Assembly (NCBI RefSeq): GCF_012849555.1
Contig: NZ_CP051685.1
Span: 5,332,001 to 5,396,000 of the forward strand
From: Massilia forsythiae
GTDB lineage: Bacteria > Pseudomonadota > Gammaproteobacteria > Burkholderiales > Burkholderiaceae_D
DNA length: 64,000 nt
Direction of reading: 5' to 3'
Position 1 is the stretch's first letter, and each line of letters begins with the position of its first letter. Of this stretch, positions 42,352 to 50,966 are shown piece after piece. A program made the position numbers and the translations under genes. The notes below the pieces were generated by a model that was not told the origin of the DNA, did not search any database, and saw only the letters and a list, made by a program, of their open reading frames with translations.

Positions 42352-43116
42352 TCAGACGATCTCGAACCGGATCGGCGGCAAACCGGCGATGCTGGCCGAC
42401 ACTTCCCCCCTTTCCTTGGCAAAGAACATGCCGGTATACGACCCGGCAGTGATCACCGTCCCCGCCGGCAGCGCCAACCCCTGCTCCGCGCAGTGTTTTA
42501 CCAGCCAGTGCAGCAGCCGGCGCGGATCGCCGGCCGGATTGGCACCGGCGCCATTGAACACGTCCCGTCCGTTGACGTTCAGCACCGCCTGCGGCGTGCG
42601 AAAGTCCAGATCGCGGTCGTAGTCGACGAACTCGCCCACGACCAGCGCCCCATGGTTCTGCAAGTCGGCCAGCTGGTTCAGCTTGGGCACGTCGGGCCAG
42701 CCTTGCAGCCGGCTCGACACGATCTCGACCGAAGCCGCGATGCCGGCAATGCTGTCCAGCACGTCCTGCTCGCTCAGTGTGGCTGCGTCTGCCGCCAGGT
42801 CGTGCTTGAGGCGGAACATGATCTCGACTTCGAGGCCGAGCACCGGAAACTCGTCCAGCCGGATGCGCGCCGGCGCCGCATGGATGCTCTTCGACGGCAG
42901 TGGCGCGCCCTGGATCGGGCCGTCTTCCGACTTGGCGCCGATCTTCCAGCCGCCGATGCTCAAGCCCTGCGCAGCCAGGAAAGCGCGCTGGGCGGCGTAG
43001 GCGTCGGCGCCGCTGTCCGGTTCCAGCGCCGCCGGCACGGCGGTGACGGCATGGCGGGCGTAGGTAGTGGCCAGGAGCTGGCCGAGCTGTTCTTGGGTGT
43101 TCTGTGATGTCGTCAT
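42352..43116 (-). CDS. 2-keto-4-pentenoate hydratase / fumarylacetoacetate hydrolase-family protein
   Basis: The 254-residue protein resembles the MhpD/2-oxopent-4-enoate hydratase branch: AYAAQRAFLAAQGLSIGGWKIG, then LGLEVEIMFRLKHDL (metal-binding Glu residues), and TVITAGSYTGMFFAKERGE near the end. These enzymes hydrate or isomerise 2-keto acids in ring-cleavage or related pathways. It is the last gene of a three-gene minus-strand operon, 25 bp after the MFS transporter. The real substrate is unknown; an organic acid imported by that transporter is likely. Confidence 0.8.
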   Translation of the reverse strand: MTTSQNTQEQLGQLLATTYARHAVTAVPAALEPDSGADAYAAQRAFLAAQGLSIGGWKIGAKSEDGPIQGAPLPSKSIHAAPARIRLDEFPVLGLEVEIMFRLKHDLAADAATLSEQDVLDSIAGIAASVEIVSSRLQGWPDVPKLNQLADLQNHGALVVGEFVDYDRDLDFRTPQAVLNVNGRDVFNGAGANPAGDPRRLLHWLVKHCAEQGLALPAGTVITAGSYTGMFFAKERGEVSASIAGLPPIRFEIV

Positions 43117-43141
43117 TGGTTTCGGATAAAAGTAGGAATGC

Positions 43142-44425
43142 TCAGGTCCCGGTACGCATGGCCGCTTCGGCGGCGGACGAGGGAATCGGCTGGAACTTGC
43201 TGTCCGGCTGGATACGCGCGGCCAGGAACACGCCGATCCCCATCAGCACCATGCTGCCGATGAACGGCAGTTCCCAGTTGCCGGTGCGGTCGATCAGGTA
43301 GCCGGACACCACCGGCGACAGGATCGCGGCCATCGCCGAGCCGGTGTTCATCATGCCGCTGGCAGTGCCGGAGTATTCCGGCGCGATGTCCATCGGGATC
43401 GCCCACATCGGGCCGATCGTCATTTCGGCGAAGAAGAAGCCGGCGCTCAGGCTGAGGATGGCCACGTGGGCATCGTGGGTCACCAGCATCGGCAGCAAGG
43501 ATAGCAAAGTCAGCAGCATACACACCGACACCATGTAGCTGCGCGCCTTCTTGAGGCTGCCGGTGCGGGTCAGGATGCGGTCGCTGACGATGCCGCCCAG
43601 CGTGTCGCCGATGACGCCGGCGAAGAACACGCCGGACGAGAACAGGGCCGACTTCTTCAGGTCCATGTCGTAGTTGTGCAGGAAGTACTGGGGAATCCAG
43701 CTGAGGAACAGCCACAGGGTCCAGCCGTAGCAGAAGTAGACCAGCGCCACCGGCATCATGCGCCGGAATAGCGGTCCCCATGGGACGTACGTATTTCTTT
43801 TCTTCGGCTTGGGCAGCGCGGCCAGCTCCTCGCGCGTGATGAAGCGGTGGTCGGCCGGTTCCTCGGTGAACACCCACGACCACAGCGCCACCCACACCAG
43901 GCTGATGATGCCGCAGATGAAGAAGGACTGGCGCCAGCCGTAGGCGGCCATCACGAACACCACCGCCGCCGGCGCCACCGCGTTGCCGATGCGGGAAAAC
44001 GCGTGCGTCAGGCCCTGGGCGAAGCCGCGCTTTTCCTTGGCGACCCAGCGCGACATGGCGCTGGTGGCGGCCGGGAAGGTGGCGCCTTCGCCGAAGCCGA
44101 GCAGCAGGCGCGCCGCCAGCAGCGAGATCAGGCCTTCGGCGTAGCCGGTGAGGATGGTGGCGGCGGCCCACAGGGTGCCGCAGAAGATCAGCGTCTTGTG
44201 GGCGCCGAACTTGTCGCTGACCCAGCCGCCGATGATCTGGAACACGAGGTAGGGATAGGCGAAGGCGGAAAAGACCAGGCCGATCTCCGTCTTGCTGAGG
44301 TTGAATTCCTTGCCGAATCCGGAAGCGGCGGTACTGACGTTCACCCGATCAAGGTAGGTGATGAAATACATCAGGCAAAGCATCAATAGAACGACGTTGG
44401 TCGCCCGCAAACGCAGAAATCGCAT
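43142..44425 (-). CDS. MFS transporter, anion:cation symporter (ACS) family
   Basis: The 427-residue protein has twelve hydrophobic helices. The entry LMYFITYLDRVNVSTAASG and the loop GGWVSDKFGAHKTL are the family signature of ACS carriers for organic anions such as phthalate, glucarate or tartrate. LLGFGEGATFPAATSAMSRW and WIPQYFLHN are also typical. A CAGGAG site lies 7 nt before the chosen ATG at 44425. It lies between the aminotransferase and the hydratase in one operon and should import the operon's carboxylate substrate. Confidence 0.88.
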   Translation of the reverse strand: MRFLRLRATNVVLLMLCLMYFITYLDRVNVSTAASGFGKEFNLSKTEIGLVFSAFAYPYLVFQIIGGWVSDKFGAHKTLIFCGTLWAAATILTGYAEGLISLLAARLLLGFGEGATFPAATSAMSRWVAKEKRGFAQGLTHAFSRIGNAVAPAAVVFVMAAYGWRQSFFICGIISLVWVALWSWVFTEEPADHRFITREELAALPKPKKRNTYVPWGPLFRRMMPVALVYFCYGWTLWLFLSWIPQYFLHNYDMDLKKSALFSSGVFFAGVIGDTLGGIVSDRILTRTGSLKKARSYMVSVCMLLTLLSLLPMLVTHDAHVAILSLSAGFFFAEMTIGPMWAIPMDIAPEYSGTASGMMNTGSAMAAILSPVVSGYLIDRTGNWELPFIGSMVLMGIGVFLAARIQPDSKFQPIPSSAAEAAMRTGT

Positions 44426-44574
44426 TACTGTCTCCTGGTTGATCCGGCCGACCGCTGTCGAGCGCTGTCGTGTGGCCGTGTCCTCTGCGGGACGCATGCG
44501 CGGCCGGATTCCTGCACACGGCGCCGGCGCGAGGATCTCCCGTGCCGGCGCCAGTTCTCCATCGGGTCCCCGGT

Positions 44575-45792
44575 TCAGGCAGCCTTGAGCTGGTCCGGCG
44601 CCACCGAAGCGCTCAGCTCGGCCATCGCCGCCTGCACCCCGCTGCCCGCCAGGGGCACGCCGGCCAATTTGAGGCCCATCTCGCAGCCGGCCAGCGTCGC
44701 CATCAGGGTCAGGTCGTTGGCTTCGCCCAGGTGGCCGATGCGGAACATCTTGCCCTTCATCTTGCCCAGGCCGGTGCCCAGCGACATGTTGAACTTGTCG
44801 TAGATCAGCTTGCGGATGGCGTCGGCGTCGACGCCCGGCGGCGTCATCACCCCCGTCAGCACCGGCGAATACACGGCCGGGTCGGCGCACTGGATCTCCA
44901 GTCCCCAGGCCTTGACTGCGCTGCGGCAGGCGTGCGCCAGGCGCTGGTGGCGCGCGAAGGTGTTGTCCAGGCCCTCGCCCAGGATCATGTCGATCGCCTC
45001 GGACAGGCCGTACAGCAGGTTGGTGTTGGGCGTGTAGGGCCAATAGCCGGTGGCGTTCATCTCGATGATCTCGGCCCAGTTCCAGAACGCCTTCGGCAGC
45101 GTCGCCGTCTTGCTGGCCTCGATGGCTTTCTTGGAGACGGCATTGAAGCTGATCCCCGGCGGCAGCATCAGGCCCTTCTGCGAGCCGGACACGGTGACGT
45201 CCACGCCCCACTCGTCGTGGCGGTAGTCGGCCGAGGCCAGGCCGGAAATCGTGTCGACCAGCAGCAGCGCCGGGTGGCCGGCGGCATCGATGGCGCGGCG
45301 CACCGCGGCGATGTCGGAGGTGACGCCGGTGGAGGTCTCGTTGTGCACCACGCACACCGCCTTGATCTCGTGGCCACTATCCTGGCGCAGGCGCTGTTCG
45401 ATCATGTCCGCCTGCACGCCGCGGCGCCAGCCTTCGATGCCGGGCAGGCCGAGGAATTCGGTTTTGAGGCCGAGCGCTTCCGCCATCTTCTTCCACAGCG
45501 TGGCGAAGTGGCCGGTCTCGAACATCAATACGTGGTCGCCCGCACTCAGGGTGTTCACCAGCGCCGCTTCCCAGGCGCCGGTGCCGGACGCCGGGTAGAT
45601 GACGACCGGCTGCGCGGTCTTGAAGATCTTCTTGATGCCTTCCAGTACCTGCAAGCCCAGCGCGCCGAATTCGGGACCGCGGTGGTCGATGGTGGGATAG
45701 CTCATCGCCCTTAGGATGCGGTCGGGCACCGGGCTCGGACCCGGGATTTGCAGGAAATGGCGACCGGCGGGGTGGAAATCCAGCTTCAACAT
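44575..45792 (-). CDS. Class V aminotransferase (serine/alanine-glyoxylate type)
   Basis: The 405-residue PLP enzyme has the entry FLQIPGPSPVPDRILRAMSY and TIDHRGPEFG, typical of alanine- and serine-glyoxylate aminotransferases. VVHNETSTGVTSDI and LLLVDTISGLASADYRHDEW hold the PLP-binding Asp, and GSQKGLMLPPG holds the Schiff-base Lys. It may transaminate glyoxylate or a related 2-oxo acid. GGAGGAG directly precedes the ATG at 45792. A perfect palindrome lies 36 bp upstream (45828-45843), and the gene is divergent from a GntR regulator, so it heads the regulated operon. Confidence 0.86.
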   Translation of the reverse strand: MLKLDFHPAGRHFLQIPGPSPVPDRILRAMSYPTIDHRGPEFGALGLQVLEGIKKIFKTAQPVVIYPASGTGAWEAALVNTLSAGDHVLMFETGHFATLWKKMAEALGLKTEFLGLPGIEGWRRGVQADMIEQRLRQDSGHEIKAVCVVHNETSTGVTSDIAAVRRAIDAAGHPALLLVDTISGLASADYRHDEWGVDVTVSGSQKGLMLPPGISFNAVSKKAIEASKTATLPKAFWNWAEIIEMNATGYWPYTPNTNLLYGLSEAIDMILGEGLDNTFARHQRLAHACRSAVKAWGLEIQCADPAVYSPVLTGVMTPPGVDADAIRKLIYDKFNMSLGTGLGKMKGKMFRIGHLGEANDLTLMATLAGCEMGLKLAGVPLAGSGVQAAMAELSASVAPDQLKAA

Positions 45793-45827
45793 GTACTCCT
45801 CCATGAACAGTAACTGCTGCGTTTTGT

Positions 45828-45843
45828 ATTTTGCATGCAAAAT
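45828..45843. promoter_or_regulatory. Perfect 16-bp palindrome, likely GntR operator 1
   Basis: ATTTTGCATGCAAAAT is a perfect 8+8 dyad 36 bp upstream of the aminotransferase start, in the divergent region shared with the GntR gene. Size and symmetry suit a dimeric FadR-type GntR regulator. A 14/16 match lies at 46048-46063. Confidence 0.7.
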
Positions 45844-46047
45844 CACTCTAACAGCTAAATCCGGCAGCGACAACGCTTATTTCAGTCGTGCAGGAGTACG
45901 TACGGAAACGGCGGCGATCCAGTATTTCCTGCAATGCTCGCCTACTGCCAAGCCCCGAAAAGCCACGTTTTGCCATGGTCCGGCGTCATCTTGCTCCGTA
46001 CCAATTCGCATAGGGTGCTAAAATGCCATCGAATACACAGCAACAGG

Positions 46048-46063
46048 TTTTTGAATGCAAAAT
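46048..46063. promoter_or_regulatory. Second copy of the palindrome, overlapping the gntR start codon
   Basis: TTTTTGAATGCAAAAT matches the palindrome at 45828-45843 at 14 of 16 positions and covers the ATG of the GntR gene at 46055. Binding here would block its own expression, suggesting autoregulation. Confidence 0.6.
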
Positions 46064-46774
46064 GCAGAAATCGGCCTGATTCCCGGCCTCGACGACAACG
46101 CCTTTCCGGTCCCGAAACTGGAACGCCAGCACCTGCACGACACCGTGGTCGAGCACCTGCGCAACCTGATCGTGGAAGCGGTGCTGCCGCCCGGCACCAA
46201 GCTGAACGAGCGCGAACTGTGCGAGACCATGGGCATCTCGCGCACGCCGCTGCGCGAAGCGCTCAAGGTGCTGGCCGTGGAAGGCCTGATCGAGATTTTC
46301 CCGAACCGCGGCGCCTCGGTGTACAAGATGTCGCAGGCCGAGATCTGGGAAACCTTCGAGTTCGTCAGCGGCCTGGAAGCGATGGCGGGAGAACTGGCGT
46401 GCGAACGCATCACCGCCGCCGAACTGGCCGAGATCAAGGCGTTGCACCACGCCATGCTGACCTGCAAGGCGCAGAACGACCTGCCCGGCTACTACAGCCG
46501 CAACCAGGCGATCCACAACAAGATCAACGAGGCGGCGCGCAACTCGGTCCTGCACCGCACCTACCTGAGCATGAACCGGCGCCTGCAGGCGCTGCGCTTC
46601 AAGTCCAATTTCAAGGCCGACAAGTGGGAGCGCGCCGCGCACGACCACGAAGAGATGATCCGGGCGCTGGAAGCGCGCGACGGCAAGCGCATGGCGGCGA
46701 TCCTGACCCAGCACCTGCTGGACAAGCGCGACGCGGTGATGGCCATGACCGGCGCGTCGTCGCCGCAGGCTTGA
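46055..46774 (+). CDS. GntR family regulator, FCD (FadR-type) domain
   Basis: The 239-residue protein has a winged helix-turn-helix (LRNLIVEAVLPPGTKLNERE, ISRTPLREALKVLAVEGLIE) and a helical FCD domain with the metal/effector residues in YYSRNQAIHNKINEAARN and HDHEEMIRALEARD. It is divergent from the aminotransferase-MFS-hydratase operon and should repress it until a carboxylate effector binds. Two near-identical palindromes in the shared region, one over its own start codon, fit this model. A shorter start at 46063 is unlikely, because it lacks the N-terminal helix. Confidence 0.9.
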   Translation: MQNAEIGLIPGLDDNAFPVPKLERQHLHDTVVEHLRNLIVEAVLPPGTKLNERELCETMGISRTPLREALKVLAVEGLIEIFPNRGASVYKMSQAEIWETFEFVSGLEAMAGELACERITAAELAEIKALHHAMLTCKAQNDLPGYYSRNQAIHNKINEAARNSVLHRTYLSMNRRLQALRFKSNFKADKWERAAHDHEEMIRALEARDGKRMAAILTQHLLDKRDAVMAMTGASSPQA

Positions 46775-46947
46775 GCAGGCAACGCCGGCGTCGGTTTTTC
46801 CCATCGCCGGCATTCTTGTTGTTAAATTAACGCAACGTTTTGGCGGAATATTTGCGAAACTTGCAAATTCTCACCGCGCCGCCACTAAGATGACGGAAAG
46901 AACGGCCGAGTTTCACCCCAAGGCCGCACGTCACCATAGGGAAAACG

Positions 46948-49749
46948 ATGAACGACAAGATGAAGGCCACGGCGCGCGCCGTGCGCGGTGCATGGAGCGC
47001 GAGTACATGGATCGCCGGCGCATGGATCGCGGGTGGGCTGCTCGCCTTGCCGGCGGCGGCGCAAGCCCAGGCCGCCGGCATCCAGGCCGACGCCCAGGCC
47101 GATGCCCAGGCCAATGCGCAGGACGCGCGCGAAAAAATGGCGACCGTGGAAATCACCGGTTCCGCCATCCGCCGCGTGCAGGCGGCCACCACGCTGCCGG
47201 TGCAGACCGTTACCCGCGCGGAAATCGAAAAGGCCGGCGTGACCACCGCCGCCGAGATCCTGGGGCGCGTGTCGGCCAACGTCAACGGCCTGACCGACGG
47301 CGCCAGCATCAACGTCGGCGGCGACCAGCGCGGCTTCAACAGCGCCAACCTGCGCGGCATCGGCACCTCGTCGACGCTGGTGTTGCTCAACGGCCGGCGC
47401 ATGGCCAACTTCGCCTCGCCCGGCGACGACAGCGGCGTCGACCTGAACAACATCCCGGCCGCCGCGCTCGAACGCGTGGAGGTGCTGCTGGACGGCGCCT
47501 CGGCGCTGTACGGCACCGACGCCATCGGCGGCGTCATCAACTTCATCACGCGCAAGGATTTCCAGGGCGTGGAACTGAACGTCTACGGCAGCAAGACGCG
47601 CGAAGGCGGCGCCGGCAAGCGCACCGCCAGCATCGGCGCCGGCAAGGGCGACCTGGAACGCGACGGCTACAACGTGTTCGCGGTGGCCGATTTCCAGCGC
47701 ACCGACGCCCTGAGCACGGCGCAGCGCCGCTTCATCCCGGGACTGCAGGTCGAGCAGCGCCTCGGCCACCTGCTGTCCGGCTATACCAGCCCGGCCAACA
47801 TCCGCCTGACGTCGGCCCAGCGCGACCGGCTGCAGGAGATCGGCTTCACCATCAGCGGCAAGCCGATCACCAACCGCCTGATCAACCTGGCGGCGCCGGG
47901 CTGCGCGGCGCCCGCCAACGTCTACCTGCCGGCCGGCACCGGCGGCGTCGACGCCTGCACCTACGACTACATGGGCGACACCGAGCTGTACCCGAAATCG
48001 GAAAAGGCCAGCCTGCTCAGCCGCGCCGTGGTGAAGCTCGGCGGCGGCCACCAGGCCTATGCCGAGCTGGCGCTGTCGCGCGCCAGGACCGACTACGTCG
48101 GCTCCTCGGCGCGCGTGACCGGGTATATCAATTACCGCAAGGTGCCGCAGCTGGCGAATACCGGCCTGGACCAGCTCGACGACGACGTCCCCGGCGAACT
48201 GGAACTGCGCATGCGCCTGAACGAAGCCGGCCGCCGCACCAGCTCGCTCACCAGCGAAGGCGTGCGCCTGGTGGCCGGCCTCACCGGCACCCTCGGCGGC
48301 TGGGACTACGACACCGCCCTGAACCACAGCGTCAACACGGTCAAGGACAAGGACACCCACGGCTACGTGCTGTACAACGAGCTGCTGGCCGGCATCGCCG
48401 ACGGCCGCATCAACCCGTTCGGACCGTCCGGCGCGGCCGGCCGCGCGCTGATCGACAGCATCCAGGTGAACGACGACGTGCGCCACGCGCGCGGCACCAT
48501 GGATTCGTTCGACGTCAAATTCTCGCGCGCCTTGATGCCGATGGCCGGCGGCGACCTGGCCCTGGCCCTCGGCGGCGAGGCGCGGCGCGAAAAGAACGAC
48601 TTCACGCCATCCGCCCTGCTCCTGAGCGACAACATCAACAACGACGCCGCGCCCGAGGGCGGGCGCGCCACCCACGACAGCCGCAACGTCACGGCGGTGT
48701 ACGGCGAACTGCTGCTGCCCTTCGCCAAGCGCTGGGAAGCGCAGCTGTCCGGCCGCTACGACCATTACCAGCAGGTCGGCGGCGCCGCCAGCCCGAAGAT
48801 CGGCCTCTCCTGGCGCCCGAGCGACGCGCTGCTGCTGCGCGGCTCGGCCGGCCGCGGTTTCCGCGCGCCGTCGATGACCGACCTGCACCGCCCGACCGTG
48901 TACAGCAGCACCGCCACCCTGCCCGACCCGGTGTACTGCGCCACGGTGGAAAACAACTACGCCGACTGCGCCGACAACTGGGACACGCGCCGCTACAGCA
49001 ACGCCAACCTGAAGCCGGAGCGCAGCCGCCAGCTGTCGCTGGGCGCGGTGTTCGCCGCCGGCCGCCACGTGAATGCCTCGCTCGACTACTGGAACATCAA
49101 GCGCACCGACCTGATCAGCGAGATCGGCGACGACATCATCCTCGGCAACCTGGCGAAATACGGCGACCTGGTGCACCGCGACGAGGACGGCCTGATCGAC
49201 TACATCGAGCTGCGCAAGGAAAACCGCGGCGCCCAGCTGGCCAAGGGCCTCGACCTGGCAGTCACCGTGCACGGCATCGACACCGCCGTGGGCCGCTTCG
49301 GCGGGCGCCTGAACGGCACGTATGTGTTGTCGTCGAAGATCCAGAACGCGCCGGGCGACGCGTTCGTCAGCAACCTGAACCACTTCGTCACCGATGGCGT
49401 GGTGCAGCGCTGGCGCCACACCCTCACCTTCGACTGGGAACGCGGCCCGGCCTCGGCCAGTTTGTCGAACACCTGGTCGAGCGGCTACGAAGACCAGAAC
49501 ACCGCGATCAACATCGACGACGGCAGCGTGGTGGCGCGCAACCGCGTCAAGTCGTATTCGCTGTGGGACCTGTCCGGCGCGTACGTGTTCGACCCGCACC
49601 TGAAACTGCGCGTGGGCGTGCAGAACCTGTTCGACCGCAGCCCGCCGTACTCGAACCAGGCCTTTTACTTCCTGTCCGGCTACGATCCGAGCTACACCGA
49701 CCCGCGCGGCCGGCGTTTATACGCGAGCGCGACGTACACGTTCCGCTGA
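46948..49749 (+). CDS. TonB-dependent outer-membrane receptor
   Basis: The 933-residue receptor has a signal peptide (GAWIAGGLLALPAAAQAQA), a low-complexity stretch of AQAD repeats, the TonB-box-like KMATVEITGSAIRR, a plug (LPVQTVTRAEIEKAGV, NLRGIGTSSTLVLLNGRRM, ALERVEVLLDGASALYGTDA) and a barrel ending RLYASATYTFR. The substrate is not visible from sequence. It stands downstream of the GntR regulator but with 173 bp between, so a separate promoter is likely. It ends in a convergent junction with a REP-like pair. Confidence 0.92.
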   Translation: MNDKMKATARAVRGAWSASTWIAGAWIAGGLLALPAAAQAQAAGIQADAQADAQANAQDAREKMATVEITGSAIRRVQAATTLPVQTVTRAEIEKAGVTTAAEILGRVSANVNGLTDGASINVGGDQRGFNSANLRGIGTSSTLVLLNGRRMANFASPGDDSGVDLNNIPAAALERVEVLLDGASALYGTDAIGGVINFITRKDFQGVELNVYGSKTREGGAGKRTASIGAGKGDLERDGYNVFAVADFQRTDALSTAQRRFIPGLQVEQRLGHLLSGYTSPANIRLTSAQRDRLQEIGFTISGKPITNRLINLAAPGCAAPANVYLPAGTGGVDACTYDYMGDTELYPKSEKASLLSRAVVKLGGGHQAYAELALSRARTDYVGSSARVTGYINYRKVPQLANTGLDQLDDDVPGELELRMRLNEAGRRTSSLTSEGVRLVAGLTGTLGGWDYDTALNHSVNTVKDKDTHGYVLYNELLAGIADGRINPFGPSGAAGRALIDSIQVNDDVRHARGTMDSFDVKFSRALMPMAGGDLALALGGEARREKNDFTPSALLLSDNINNDAAPEGGRATHDSRNVTAVYGELLLPFAKRWEAQLSGRYDHYQQVGGAASPKIGLSWRPSDALLLRGSAGRGFRAPSMTDLHRPTVYSSTATLPDPVYCATVENNYADCADNWDTRRYSNANLKPERSRQLSLGAVFAAGRHVNASLDYWNIKRTDLISEIGDDIILGNLAKYGDLVHRDEDGLIDYIELRKENRGAQLAKGLDLAVTVHGIDTAVGRFGGRLNGTYVLSSKIQNAPGDAFVSNLNHFVTDGVVQRWRHTLTFDWERGPASASLSNTWSSGYEDQNTAINIDDGSVVARNRVKSYSLWDLSGAYVFDPHLKLRVGVQNLFDRSPPYSNQAFYFLSGYDPSYTDPRGRRLYASATYTFR

Positions 49750-49801
49750 CGGCTCGTGGCTGGTGGCTGGCAGCGCCAGGATCGCGAGCGCAAGCAACCC
49801 A

Positions 49802-49954
49802 CCGTCGTCCCCGGCCTTGGCGGCCCCCTTGGCGGGGACCGATACTGAGCCAACAAGATTGTTACTTTTGAAGATTCGGGCTATTTCCGACCACCGAATC
49901 TTGTTGCTCAGCATGGGTTCCCGCCAAGGGGGCCGCCAAGGCCGGGAACGACGG
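49802..49954. repeat. REP-like palindrome pair in a convergent junction
   Basis: The left unit CCGTCGTCCCCGGCCTTGGC and its inverted partner ending GCCGGGAACGACGG enclose a palindrome with the inner variant GGCCCCCTTGGCGGGGACC. The middle sequence (ACTGAGC...GCTCAG) is also partly symmetrical. It lies between the TonB receptor and a small minus-strand gene. Confidence 0.78.
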
Positions 49955-49987
49955 GTCGCTGGCCTGCTATGCATGGCGGCTTCCCCT

Positions 49988-50176
49988 TTACGTCAACCGC
50001 TCGACCACCATCCGCGCCCCCTGCGCGATCCAGCGCGCGCCTTCCACCGCGAACCAGACCAGCAAGACCAACTGGATGATGCGCAGCAACAGCTCATGTC
50101 CGCGCCACATGCGCCCGAAGCGCAGCGGACGATGCAGGCGGTCGGACAGGTGTACCGGGGCGACATGCAATTTCAT
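49988..50176 (-). CDS. Small membrane protein of unknown function
   Basis: The 62-residue protein starts MKLHVAPVHLSDRLHRPLRF, then has one membrane helix (LLLRIIQLVLLVWFAVEGA) and a short tail. GGAG lies 7 nt before the ATG. I do not recognise the family. It is divergent from the ECF sigma operon, a common place for a small envelope protein controlled by that sigma factor, but this is inference. Confidence 0.6.
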   Translation of the reverse strand: MKLHVAPVHLSDRLHRPLRFGRMWRGHELLLRIIQLVLLVWFAVEGARWIAQGARMVVERLT

Positions 50177-50378
50177 GATTGTCTCCAACATGGTTGCTTT
50201 TGTGTGAGACCAGCATACGCCTGCATCCGCCCGGCTGCAAATGCAGATGTGGAAGGCGGATCGCGTCTTGACGCCGCGTACGACAATCGCCGCCGCACCG
50301 CACGGAGAATCATATCGACCTCGATTGAACCTTTTCGCGGCGGCCGGGTATATACCGCAAACAGTGGAAAGGAAGTGC

Positions 50379-50966
50379 GTGGACAGAAGAACCGATGACA
50401 GCGGCATGCTGGCGCGTACGGCCGCGGGAGAAGCCTGCCTGGTCGGCCGCATCGCCGCCGGGGACCGGCGCGCCTTCGAGGCCTTGTACCGCGCCTATTT
50501 TCCGCGCCTGACGCGCTTCCTGAACCGGATGACGCGCAGCGCAGCGCTGATCGAGGAAATCGTCAACGACACCCTGCTGGCGGTGTGGCGCAAGGCCGCC
50601 ACCTTCGACGGCAGCAGCAAGGTATCGACCTGGGTGTTCGCGATCGCCTACCGGCGCGCCTGCAAGACGCTGCAGGCGCTCGACGAACCGGTCGATGCCG
50701 GCGTCGACGAACGCGAAGGACTCGACGCCGACCGCCCGGAATGGCAGTTCGAGCAGCAACGCCTGGCGCACGCGATCGACGCCGCCCTGGCCGCGCTGCC
50801 CATGCCGCAGCGTACGGCCTTCCAGCTGACTTTTTATCACGACATGACACTTACGGAAATCGCGGACATCATGGATTGCCCCGTCAACACGATCAAGACG
50901 CGCCTGTTCCATGCGCGCAAGCGGCTGGCCCTGCTCCTCGAAGACCAGCTGGAGGGCAGGCCATGA
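50379..50966 (+). CDS. ECF-type RNA polymerase sigma factor
   Basis: The 195-residue protein has sigma region 2 (ALYRAYFPRLTRFLNRM, IEEIVNDTLLAVWRKAATFD, WVFAIAYRRACKTLQ) and region 4 (ALAALPMPQRTAFQLTFYHD, LTEIADIMDCPVNTIKTRLF). It lacks regions 1 and 3, so it is an extracytoplasmic-function sigma factor. I chose the GTG at 50379, with AAGGAAG 6-7 nt upstream. Its stop overlaps the start of the anti-sigma gene as ATGA, which keeps their amounts matched. The operon continues with a subtilase and a TorF porin, so the signal is probably an envelope stress or a peptide. Confidence 0.92.
   Translation: MDRRTDDSGMLARTAAGEACLVGRIAAGDRRAFEALYRAYFPRLTRFLNRMTRSAALIEEIVNDTLLAVWRKAATFDGSSKVSTWVFAIAYRRACKTLQALDEPVDAGVDEREGLDADRPEWQFEQQRLAHAIDAALAALPMPQRTAFQLTFYHDMTLTEIADIMDCPVNTIKTRLFHARKRLALLLEDQLEGRP

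Noticed and set aside
46776..46820. Small GCCGGCG repeat with a T-run after the GntR gene
   Set aside because: The two halves are short and the T-run lies inside the loop rather than after the stem, so it is not a convincing terminator.
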